A stretch of DNA of 6,160 nt. Origin: Nitrosomonadales bacterium. Lineage in GTDB: Bacteria > Pseudomonadota > Gammaproteobacteria > Burkholderiales > SG8-41. Location of the stretch: contig VFLF01000122.1 of assembly GCA_009885185.1 (NCBI GenBank), forward strand, positions 1-6,160, given 5' to 3'. Numbering within the stretch: the stretch's first letter is position 1; every line of letters begins with the position of its first letter. Both the position numbers and the translations under genes were made by a program. Under the pieces are notes generated by a model. The model did no database searches, was not told the origin of the DNA, and saw only the letters and a list, made by a program, of their open reading frames with translations. Positions 1-5,527 of the stretch are shown here, in pieces.

Positions 1-1080
1 ATCGACGATGCCAACCGGTACTTCGCCGACCGAGGGTGGAGCGATGGACTGGCGATGACCCCGCCAACGCGCGAGCGCGTCCAGGAGTTCTTGAAGTACA
101 CCGACCACGCGCCCGACGCGCAGATCGCCGTGCTGCCGCCCGCGAACCTGACCGCGACGCCGTGGAACATCGCCGTCAACGCCGTCATGGCCGGGTGCGA
201 GCCGCGTCACATGCCGCTGCTGATCGCGGCGGTCGACGCGCTGGGCGATGAGCGTTGCAGCCTCAACAACATCGGCAGTTCATCGGGCATTTTTCCGTTC
301 GTGCTGGTCAACGGCCCGCTGGCAAACGCGCTCGGCATCGAAAGCGGCGCGCAACTGATTTCGCGCGGCGCGAATCCTGCGATCGGTCGCGCCATCGGAT
401 TCATCGTGCGCAATATCGCGGGCTTTCGCCCCGGCGCGAGCTACATGGGCACCTTCGGCTATCCGCTGGCGTTCGCGCTCGCCGAGCATGAAGACAGTCC
501 GTGGGAGCCGTTTCATGTTGAGCAAGGTTACGACCACAACGCCAACGCCGTCACCATCGGCGTCACCAACAACTGGGGCGCCGCGCCCGCGCCCTATGAC
601 ACGCCGGAGCGCGGCGGCGCGCAAGTCGCGCTGGAACTCATCAGCCGCGAAATCATCGGCAAGACGCGACTCTTTAATTTCCCCGGACGCGGGCCGGATG
701 CCGAGGCGGTGATGATTACGATTGTGCTGTCGCCCCCCGTGGCAAAATCGCTCGCCGATGCGGGCTACTCGAAGCAGGACGTGAAGCGCCATGTGTACGA
801 ACACACGTGCATGCGGCTCGCGGATTTTGATTGGGTGGTGCGCTACACCAACATCAATCCCACCACCGCGCGCAAACGCGCCGAAGAAGGCGTGCTCCCG
901 CCGGAGTTTATGGGCGACCCGGATGACCTGGTGCGCGTGCTGTCGAGTCCCGACATCCTGCACATCATGGTATGCGGCGATCCGCATCGCAATCGGCTGA
1001 TGGTGCTGGAGGGCGGGCATACGCAACCGACCACGCGGGAGATTCGGTTGCCGGTGGGTTGGGATGCATTGCTTAAATAA
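1..1080 (+). CDS. DGLP-motif family protein of unknown function, 5'-partial (paralogue of the gene at 4177-5247)
   Basis: The reading frame is open from base 1, so the gene begins upstream of the window; 359 residues are visible, ending in TAA at 1078-1080. The ATG at 55 is an internal Met: the preceding 18 codons align with the paralogue at 4177-5247, whose start lies about 11 residues further out, so only a short N-terminal piece is missing. Shared motifs are W-S-D-G-L (visible residues 13-17) followed by PPT (21-23), MAGCxP (63-68) followed by IAAV, IGRAxxxIxxNI, GTxGxP, SPWEP and ADAGY. The Cys of MAGC is conserved in both copies and could be functional. No signal peptide or membrane segment is visible. 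I do not recognise a characterised family and cannot give a reaction. The pairing with a UGSC selenoprotein nearby suggests a shared pathway (inference). No GC-rich terminator hairpin follows; only AT-rich sequence does. Confidence 0.9.
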   Translation: MDDANRYFADRGWSDGLAMTPPTRERVQEFLKYTDHAPDAQIAVLPPANLTATPWNIAVNAVMAGCEPRHMPLLIAAVDALGDERCSLNNIGSSSGIFPFVLVNGPLANALGIESGAQLISRGANPAIGRAIGFIVRNIAGFRPGASYMGTFGYPLAFALAEHEDSPWEPFHVEQGYDHNANAVTIGVTNNWGAAPAPYDTPERGGAQVALELISREIIGKTRLFNFPGRGPDAEAVMITIVLSPPVAKSLADAGYSKQDVKRHVYEHTCMRLADFDWVVRYTNINPTTARKRAEEGVLPPEFMGDPDDLVRVLSSPDILHIMVCGDPHRNRLMVLEGGHTQPTTREIRLPVGWDALLK

Positions 1081-1128
1081 TAAAAATCGTTTAAAAACAA
1101 ATACTTAAATTAATTTTCGGCACCATCG
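1081..1128. other. AT-rich intergenic stretch at the convergent gene ends
   Basis: A short stretch dominated by A and T (several runs of A and of TTAA type) follows the stop of the + strand gene. Its composition differs sharply from the GC-rich gene before it. I see no clear hairpin with a U-tract, so it is not called as an intrinsic terminator. It may mark the left edge of the AT-richer block that includes the gene at 1321-2220. Confidence 0.4.
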
Positions 1129-1320
1129 CTACGCACAAAATCCCGTGGCTTTGAGGATTTTCTTCAGGGCCGCATTGGTCAGATGCAAAAATCGGAATTC
1201 TGTCGATGTCGCCTCTCTTATACCAAAGTGCAATTGGAGGCTGGAAAGCAGCCTCTTAACATCGCGGCCCGGGTGCGCGACTATACGCACGTCACCGCAA
1301 CCGTGGGTTGGGTTCGCATT
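1129..1320 (-). other. In-frame open continuation (63 codons) beyond the TGA of the nuclease-like gene
   Basis: Directly after the TGA stop of the minus-strand gene at 1321-2220, the same frame stays open for 63 codons to a TAG at 1129-1131. The conceptual peptide looks protein-like (it includes DVKRLLSSLQLHFG and a C-terminal AALKKILKATGF) and has a similar, relatively AT-tolerant codon use. It could be the original C-terminus cut off by a TGA mutation, a tiny separate gene starting at a GTG at 1288-1290, or a chance open frame; I estimate a several-percent probability for an opening of this length by chance. There is no ribosome-binding site at good spacing. Reported as a possibility, not as a gene. 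Confidence 0.25.
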
Positions 1321-2220
1321 TCACGGCGTGGTTGCGAGCGTAGCAACGAGTTGCCTTTGAATCTGCTCGTCACTCGCAGCGACACCCAAGCGTGGGTTCA
1401 TGGCCCATTGCGACGTATGCACCAAGAGGTTTCTGGCTTCCGAGCTAGCCATGAACGAGAATCTTATGACCGTTCCGATAATCTTTTTGTGCCTTCTTTT
1501 ATAGACACTCTGCCAGATATCAGAGTGTTCCCGAATGAACTGATCCATTATTCGATCCACCGACTCCAATAGCTCATTATCGTTTCGCGCCACAAATATT
1601 TTGTCGCCGCGATTTAAAATCTTAGACACGTCCAGGGCCACCATCCCACGGTGACCAGAGCCTACCGCTCCCGCGAGTATCGTTTCCAACTGCTTAGAGG
1701 CCTTTCGAGCATTGCCCTCAATCCCCTCGACGGTTGTTACGCGCTTGCATTCGACCCACAAATTTTTTCCATTCAGTCTGATTCCAGTATCAGACCTCGC
1801 GTCTAGGATAGCCGCAACACCTTTATCAGGGTGATGCGCCTTTGCGGCGACTGCCACTTCGAAAAGGAAATTGCGAGCAGCGGTGGAGTCTGACGTTTCG
1901 TCCGCTGTGTTGACTGGTCCATTTACACCCTTTTGGAGTTTCTGAACAACAGATGTGAGCTGCTGGGACGGCACACTCTCAAACGCCTTGTAGATGTTCA
2001 CAAAATCAAATACCTCAAACATTGAACTGACGAAGTCAGGGAATATCTTTTGCGCTTCGTCCACAGTTGCAGTCTTATACGCGTCCTTCCATTGCCCAAC
2101 GATTTTTTCGTAGTGAGAGGTTCTTCCTGGACTCAGTCTGATACCAAGTTCCGCCATCCATCTCATCGCGGCCGAGTATTGTTCGAAGACGGCATCATAG
2201 GACTCGGTGGGAATAGGCAT
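1321..2220 (-). CDS. Hypothetical protein with PD-(D/E)XK nuclease-like core
   Basis: This encodes 299 residues, with ATG at 2218-2220 and only a weak AGG-type ribosome-binding site before it. I do not recognise a named family. The N-terminal ~100 residues look helical. The middle resembles the PD-(D/E)XK endonuclease fold: a helix with Glu121 (FLFEVAVAAK), a strand with Asp144 (ARSDTGI), then the hallmark WVECKRV, where Glu157 and Lys159 would be the E-x-K pair, followed by a helix with a KASKQLE motif typical of these cores. This fits a Mg-dependent DNase, for example a restriction- or defence-type nuclease, but the assignment rests on motif reading alone. No partner methylase or helicase is next to it. 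Base composition is clearly AT-richer than the genes on both sides, suggesting horizontal acquisition. The frame continues past the stop (see 1129-1320), so a C-terminal truncation is possible. Confidence 0.75.
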   Translation of the reverse strand: MPIPTESYDAVFEQYSAAMRWMAELGIRLSPGRTSHYEKIVGQWKDAYKTATVDEAQKIFPDFVSSMFEVFDFVNIYKAFESVPSQQLTSVVQKLQKGVNGPVNTADETSDSTAARNFLFEVAVAAKAHHPDKGVAAILDARSDTGIRLNGKNLWVECKRVTTVEGIEGNARKASKQLETILAGAVGSGHRGMVALDVSKILNRGDKIFVARNDNELLESVDRIMDQFIREHSDIWQSVYKRRHKKIIGTVIRFSFMASSEARNLLVHTSQWAMNPRLGVAASDEQIQRQLVATLATTP

Positions 2221-2287
2221 ACGAACCTAACAGTTAATGTGGCGCTTGGTACGCATCTTGATCAATAATCATAAAACCAGCAGGCGC

Positions 2288-2342
2288 AGGGTGCGCAACG
2301 CGCACCTTCACCTTGGATTGCTGCGTGCGCAATGCGCACCCT
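2288..2342. repeat. Imperfect palindromic repeat (GGGTGCGCA...TGCGCACCC type)
   Basis: Two 18-base arms (2288-2305 and 2325-2342) are inverted copies with two central mismatches, separated by 19 bases. Each arm is itself nearly palindromic (GGTGCGCAACGCGCACC). It lies 10 bases beyond the stop of the Bug-protein gene and 67 bases before the start of the nuclease-like gene, both on the minus strand, where it could fold as an mRNA hairpin. There is no T-tract, so it is more like a dispersed REP-type element than a classical terminator. The GGGTGCGCA motif recurs between genes in many proteobacteria (recollection, not checked). Confidence 0.65.
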
Positions 2343-2352
2343 ACCGTCAAAC

Positions 2353-3342
2353 TCACTTCGCACTATTCCCCGCCGCATCGATGACTTTTTTCATGCGCGC
2401 CATATCCGCCCTGACGCGCGCCAGCAATTGCGCCGGCGCGTCACCCACGGTTTCCACTGCCGCGCTCTGGAGTTTTTCGGTCACATCCGCGGATTTCACC
2501 ACTTGTACGGTTTCGCGATGCAGGCGGCTGACGATCGCCGGCGGCGTGCGTGCGGGCACGAACAGGCCGTAGATCGCGATGGTTTCATAGCCCGGTAGCG
2601 ACGCCGCCACGGTGGGCAGGCTCGGCGCGAAGGGTGAAGGCTCGCTGCTGGTGACCGCGAGCGCGCGCACGCGCCCCGCGCGCATATGCGCCGCCGCCGC
2701 GCCCGCCGTCGGAAACGATACCTGCACCTGGCCCGCCAGCAGATCGTTCATCGCCTGCCCCGCGCCCTTGTAGCTGACGCGCACGATGTTCACACTGGCC
2801 ATCGATTTGAACATTTCCGCCGCGAGATGGTTGGTGGCGCCGGTGCCGCTGGAGGCGTAGTTGAGTTCGCCGGGTTTTGCGCGGGCGAGCGCAATCAACT
2901 CCGGCACTGATTTCACCGGCAGCGACTGATTCACCACCAGAATATTCGGCGACACCGCCACCGTAGTTACCGCGGCAAAGTCTTTCAGTGGATCGTACGG
3001 CGTGGCTTGCAGCAGCGGGCCGATCCAGAAGGTGTTGTTGTAGAGCAATAGCGTGTAGCCGTTTGGCGTGGCTCTCGCAACGATGTCGCCGGGGATGACG
3101 CCGCTCGGGCGGTTTTCGACGATCACTTGCTGGCCGAGCGCGGCCGTCAGTCCCTTCGCCACGAGGCGCGCCTGAAGATCGTTGCCGCCGCCGGCTTCGG
3201 AGGTGACGATGCGTATGGGGCGCGTGGGGTAGTCTTGGGCGAGGGCTGCTGCTGAAATTGCTGTGAGGGCGATGGTTGCTGCCAATCGCACTTTGCGCGC
3301 CCACTCAAGTCCTGTGCCTCGCTTCAATGGCTCGTCCGACAT
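2353..3342 (-). CDS. Tripartite tricarboxylate transporter-type substrate-binding protein (Bug/TctC family)
   Basis: This is a periplasmic solute receptor of the Bug/TctC family, which binds small carboxylates and related ligands and in the classical case delivers them to TctAB membrane proteins. The chosen start (ATG at 3340-3342) gives 329 residues, the usual family length. The N-terminus carries a Sec signal peptide: a basic ARKVR stretch, a hydrophobic ATIALTAISAAALA segment and probable cleavage after ALA (residue 35), giving mature QDYPTRPIRIV, the family's standard opening. Other family marks are VIVENRPS, ATPNGYTLLL, YDPLKDFAAVT, GELNYASSGTG, VSYKGAGQAMNDLLAGQV, AGRVRALAVT and FVPARTPP. 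No ribosome-binding site is clear, and a downstream TTG start is possible. The frame stays open to 3909, but that extension runs through the inverted repeat and the selenoprotein gene and is spurious. No tctA/tctB gene is visible; orphan Bug receptors are common in Burkholderiales. Its position beside catabolic-looking genes suggests it captures the cluster's substrate (inference). Confidence 0.93.
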   Translation of the reverse strand: MSDEPLKRGTGLEWARKVRLAATIALTAISAAALAQDYPTRPIRIVTSEAGGGNDLQARLVAKGLTAALGQQVIVENRPSGVIPGDIVARATPNGYTLLLYNNTFWIGPLLQATPYDPLKDFAAVTTVAVSPNILVVNQSLPVKSVPELIALARAKPGELNYASSGTGATNHLAAEMFKSMASVNIVRVSYKGAGQAMNDLLAGQVQVSFPTAGAAAAHMRAGRVRALAVTSSEPSPFAPSLPTVAASLPGYETIAIYGLFVPARTPPAIVSRLHRETVQVVKSADVTEKLQSAAVETVGDAPAQLLARVRADMARMKKVIDAAGNSAK

Positions 3343-3367
3343 TTGAGTGGGCGCATCAAACCCAAAG

Positions 3368-3450
3368 TCGTCATTCCCGCGCAGGCGGGAATCCATGCGC
3401 CGTGCCATATGGCACAGTGTTATGGATTCCCGCCTTCGCGGGAATGACGA
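3368..3450. repeat. Long inverted repeat, CGTCATTCCCGC...GCGGGAATGACG type (REP/dRS3-like)
   Basis: A 29-base left arm (3368-3396) and 29-base right arm (3422-3450) are inverted copies with one mismatch. Each arm contains ATTCCCGC-(4 nt)-GCGGGAAT, matching the ATTCCC-N8-GGGAAT core known as dRS3 in Neisseria and widespread in related forms in proteobacteria. The 25-base centre holds a perfect 14-base palindrome, GTGCCATATGGCAC (3402-3415), so the whole unit can form a long compound hairpin. It lies between the end of the UGSC gene and the start of the Bug gene, both on the minus strand. There it may stop or attenuate transcription or protect mRNA ends. It inflates conceptual frames on both strands with the tell-tale PRRRES and DSRLRGND peptides. 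Confidence 0.85.
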
Positions 3451-3539
3451 GGAAGGTTTAGCGCTCAAACTAAACAGAGTGGGGGGGCATGGCCTACAAG
3501 GCTGGCTGATAAACCCATCTTGCGGAGCTCTCAGCAGGT

Positions 3540-4070
3540 TCATCCGCGTGACGAAAGCAGTCGCACGATGTCCGTAGCAACTTCGCGCGCCTTCGTTTCG
3601 CTGTCTTCGTCGGATTCGCGCGCGGGCGCATCCTGCTGGTAAACGAGGATCAACGGATCTTTCGCGCCCAGTACCTGGCACTGTGTTTTCGCGAGCGTCG
3701 CGAACGGTTCGTGTACCAGCACCACGGCAGGGATTCCCACTTTCCAGGCTGCAAACGCGTCGCGGACCGCGGCGCCGGTGCAGGAGCCTCAGGCGCCGAC
3801 GCCGACCACCAGGTAATCGACGTTCGCGGCCAACGCCTCGAACTTGGGTTTTTCGAGCGGTGTCCAGGTATTCGTCTTGTAGGCGCGCTGCACGGAGGGC
3901 GGCGTGCATTGCGCCTCAAGCGCGCGCTCAAGACGCGGCCAGAAGTTTTTGGTAACCGAGTACTGGTTCCAGATAAACCCCACTCGCTTACCGACGGGAG
4001 TATCCATGGCGCGGCGTTCAGCTTGCGCTTCGACGCGCGGGTGGCCTATGGGACTGACGAGTTCGATCAT
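3540..4070 (-). CDS. UGSC-family selenoprotein (in-frame UGA = selenocysteine at residue 94)
   Basis: Read through the TGA at 3789-3791, this is one 176-residue protein with the motif Sec94-Gly-Ser-Cys97, preceded by the strand VDYLVVGVGA and followed by CTGAAVRDAF and GIPAVVLV. UGSC-containing proteins are a known predicted selenoprotein family (also with Cys for Sec); no reaction is established to my knowledge. A Sec-x-x-Cys site at the end of a strand and start of a helix suggests redox or nucleophilic chemistry. From memory, the segment also resembles the Sec site of GrdB-type reductases (UGTCT, then GIPVV). The start is ATG at 4068-4070, supported by AAGGAG seven bases upstream; a VGKRVGFIWNQ strand opens the fold near residues 26-36. 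A SECIS-like hairpin lies directly after the UGA. Taken as a stop, the UGA would leave two fragments: residues 1-93, and a piece starting at an internal ATG at 3738-3740. The upstream neighbour on the same strand is the DGLP gene, with a terminator-like hairpin between them. No signal peptide is seen, so it is probably cytoplasmic. Confidence 0.93.
3747..3791 (-). promoter_or_regulatory. Selenocysteine UGA (3789-3791) with bacterial SECIS hairpin (3747-3788)
   Basis: The 42 bases after the UGA fold by eye into one long hairpin. The base is GGC/GCC (3786-3788 with 3747-3749). A three-base bulge is followed by UGCA/UGCA (3779-3782 with 3750-3753). The middle helix is G-C rich, and an upper CGC/GCG stem is capped by a five-base loop GGUCC (3764-3768). 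The loop begins 21 bases after the UGA. Bacterial SECIS elements bind SelB through a GGU-containing apical loop at about this distance; E. coli fdhF has GGUCU in the same place. The hairpin lies inside the coding sequence, as bacterial SECIS elements do. Confidence 0.85.
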
Positions 4071-4077
4071 GGTTTTG

Positions 4078-4083
4078 CTCCTT
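4078..4083 (-). promoter_or_regulatory. Ribosome-binding site of the UGSC selenoprotein gene
   Basis: AAGGAG on the minus strand, seven bases before the ATG at 4068-4070. It is a strong Shine-Dalgarno sequence and fixes the start. It lies only 25 bases downstream (in the minus-strand sense) of the hairpin at 4108-4153. Confidence 0.85.
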
Positions 4084-4107
4084 GAAATGCAATCATGTAC
4101 GGCGTTT

Positions 4108-4153
4108 CAAAGAAACCCCCTCGCCCGCCCAGGCGGGCGAGGGGGTTTCTTTG
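4108..4153 (-). terminator. Strong symmetrical terminator hairpin between the DGLP and UGSC genes
   Basis: A perfect 22-bp inverted repeat with a two-base centre (4130-4131). The core is CCCTCGCCCGCC/GGCGGGCGAGGG, flanked by GAAA/TTTC and A/T runs that also pair. It begins 23 bases beyond the stop of the minus-strand gene at 4177-5247, the usual place for an intrinsic terminator. The T-rich tract on the 3' side is part of the stem, giving a bidirectional A-tract/T-tract form. It lies upstream of the selenoprotein gene on the same strand, leaving only 37 bases before that gene's ATG. Confidence 0.85.
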
Positions 4154-4176
4154 TAGATGCTGCTTACCAATGCTTT

Positions 4177-5247
4177 TCAATCAGGAAACTGAATCGCCTT
4201 GCTGACAAACGGTTTGCCCGCCGAACTGCGGCTCGACAGCGACACGCACTGCCCCATCTGCGGCGCGACGCCGCCGCCGACGGTGACATAAATTTCGTCC
4301 GGCTGCACGGCGCACACAAAGGTCTTGCGTTCGCTCGGCGCGTTGCGGTCCGGGTCATCGTAGGGCTTCGATTCGCCCTGCTTGCTGTCGTTTTGCCAAT
4401 CGTAAGAATACTTGAACGCGCGCTCGGCAATCGCGTGGCGCAGTTTCTCGCGCGTATAACCCGCGTCGGCGAACGAGCGCGCCAGCGACGGATTCAGCAC
4501 AAAAATGAAACCGCGTTTGCCGCCGCTGGTGGTAATGCCCAGGCGGCCGATGTTGCGCGCCAGCAGCGTGATCGATTCGTTCAGCCCCACGGTGTTGATC
4601 GGCACGGCGATCTGCGAATGTTCACCCACCTTCATCACGGTCACGGCACTGTCGCCGGCGGCTATGCCAAAATCGGTGTGCAGGGGTTCCCACGGGCTTA
4701 ACGCCTGCTCTTCGCCGATGCAGTAGCTCCACGACGCCGGGTGTCCCATGGTGCCCTTGATGAGCTTGCCCGGATGAGCGCGGCCGATGTTCCACAGGAT
4801 CAATCTCACGGCGCGGCCTATGGTGGCGTTGGCGCGTCCGCCGTTGGGGCCGAAGATCCATTCACGCGTATGAAACTTGAGCCGGCTTACCGCGGCGCCC
4901 GAGACGATGGTGCAAAGCGATGCCGAGCCGGTGGATTGGGTTGTCGTGATCAACAGCGTGGGGTCGGCGATGCATTCCACCGCCGCGATCACCACCGGCA
5001 CGTACTCCGGCAGACACCCCGCCATCGCGCAGTTGGCGACCACGTTCTCTATGGTCGCCACGCCGTCGCCGGGAAACACCGTGCCCAGCACTTCGTTCGG
5101 ATCGCGCTTGACGTATTCGAGCATCGCCGACACCACCTTGCGCGTCGGCGGGAACACCGGCAGGCCATCGGTCCACTCGTTGGCGTAGGCAAATTCGGTA
5201 AAGTCTTCGATGGATTCGATGGAATGCATTTCGGCAGCGCTCGCCAT
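4177..5247 (-). CDS. DGLP-motif family protein of unknown function, full length
   Basis: This encodes 356 residues when started at the ATG at 5245-5247, which has GGAG eight bases upstream; earlier in-frame starts (5268, 5361) lack a ribosome-binding site and add a low-complexity arginine-rich leader. It is homologous along its length to the gene at 1-1080. Shared marks are W25-T-D-G-L-P30 and PPT (33-35), MAGC with Cys78, IAAV (87-90), IGRAVRLILWNIG (143-155), GTMGHP (165-170), SPWEPLH (184-190), SFADAGY (258-264) and a C-terminal strand (YVTVGGG, 320-326). Cys73 precedes the conserved Cys78 and is absent from the paralogue, so the two copies may differ in redox capacity. No signal peptide or membrane helix is seen. 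The function is unknown and I do not recognise a characterised family. It lies directly upstream of the UGSC selenoprotein gene on the same strand, which suggests partnership; a strong hairpin separates them. Confidence 0.92.
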   Translation of the reverse strand: MASAAEMHSIESIEDFTEFAYANEWTDGLPVFPPTRKVVSAMLEYVKRDPNEVLGTVFPGDGVATIENVVANCAMAGCLPEYVPVVIAAVECIADPTLLITTTQSTGSASLCTIVSGAAVSRLKFHTREWIFGPNGGRANATIGRAVRLILWNIGRAHPGKLIKGTMGHPASWSYCIGEEQALSPWEPLHTDFGIAAGDSAVTVMKVGEHSQIAVPINTVGLNESITLLARNIGRLGITTSGGKRGFIFVLNPSLARSFADAGYTREKLRHAIAERAFKYSYDWQNDSKQGESKPYDDPDRNAPSERKTFVCAVQPDEIYVTVGGGVAPQMGQCVSLSSRSSAGKPFVSKAIQFPD

Positions 5248-5527
5248 GGGACCGGCTCCAGTTTTCATAACATCATCGCGAATGCACGGCGCGAATGCAA
5301 ATGAGACGGGCCGAATCCGCAGACGCGAGTTCGCATTGCGACTCGTTGCGCACCGCAACAACGACGAAAATCAATAACTATCTGTTTTTACATCATAATT
5401 TAATTTACCTCGCCGGCGTTCCTGTGGGCGCTCAGGTATTGTTATCATCCGTATCAGCATCTCTCAATCGTCGGTGCGGCATCCCTGCCGACACCGGCTC
5501 AAAAACCCATTCTGCACTGACTCATTC
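5248..5527. promoter_or_regulatory. Divergent promoter region between the DGLP and CoxG-like genes
   Basis: This 280-base gap separates genes that point away from each other, so promoters for both must lie here or be missing. Its centre (about 5369-5412) is strikingly AT-rich against GC-rich flanks, as expected for promoter DNA. I could not find a convincing pair of -35 and -10 hexamers: TATGAT on the minus strand (about 5391-5396) and TATCAT on the plus strand near 5444 are possible -10 boxes without good partners. The ribosome-binding site of the minus-strand gene (GGAG) is at 5256-5259. No clear operator repeat is seen. Confidence 0.45.
5256..5259 (-). promoter_or_regulatory. Ribosome-binding site deciding the start of the DGLP gene
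   Basis: GGAG on the minus strand, eight bases before the ATG at 5245-5247. It favours this start over the ATG at 5266-5268, which has no Shine-Dalgarno sequence and would itself overlap the site region. Confidence 0.6.

Noticed and set aside
280..1026. Long open frame on the minus strand opposite the first gene
   Set aside because: It is the antisense shadow of a GC-rich gene; the peptide is rich in Arg, His and Ala and has no recognisable domain.
55..1080. Complete gene starting at the ATG at 55
   Set aside because: The 18 codons before it are open and align with the paralogue (the WSDGL motif lies there), so the true start is upstream of the window.
1321..1323. Selenocysteine at the TGA of the nuclease-like gene
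   Set aside because: No redox motif around it and no hairpin with a GGU loop at the right distance; an ordinary stop or nonsense mutation is simpler.
3368..3450. CRISPR repeat or transposon end
   Set aside because: There is one inverted pair only, with no regularly spaced direct repeats and no transposase gene nearby; it fits a dispersed palindromic element.
2353..3909. A 518-residue protein with a long N-terminal extension on the Bug gene
   Set aside because: The extension runs through the inverted repeat and the selenoprotein gene in another frame; the signal peptide just after 3342 shows where the protein begins.
3789..4070. A separate 93-residue gene ending at the TGA at 3789-3791
   Set aside because: The frame continues with protein of the same family, the UGSC motif spans the TGA, and a SECIS-like hairpin follows; the TGA is selenocysteine, not a stop.
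3904..4701. A 265-residue open frame on the plus strand spanning the terminator hairpin
   Set aside because: It crosses two minus-strand genes and the palindrome and has shadow-type composition.
4741..5304. Long open frame on the plus strand opposite the DGLP gene
   Set aside because: Antisense shadow with Arg/His-rich low-complexity peptide, overlapping a well-supported gene.
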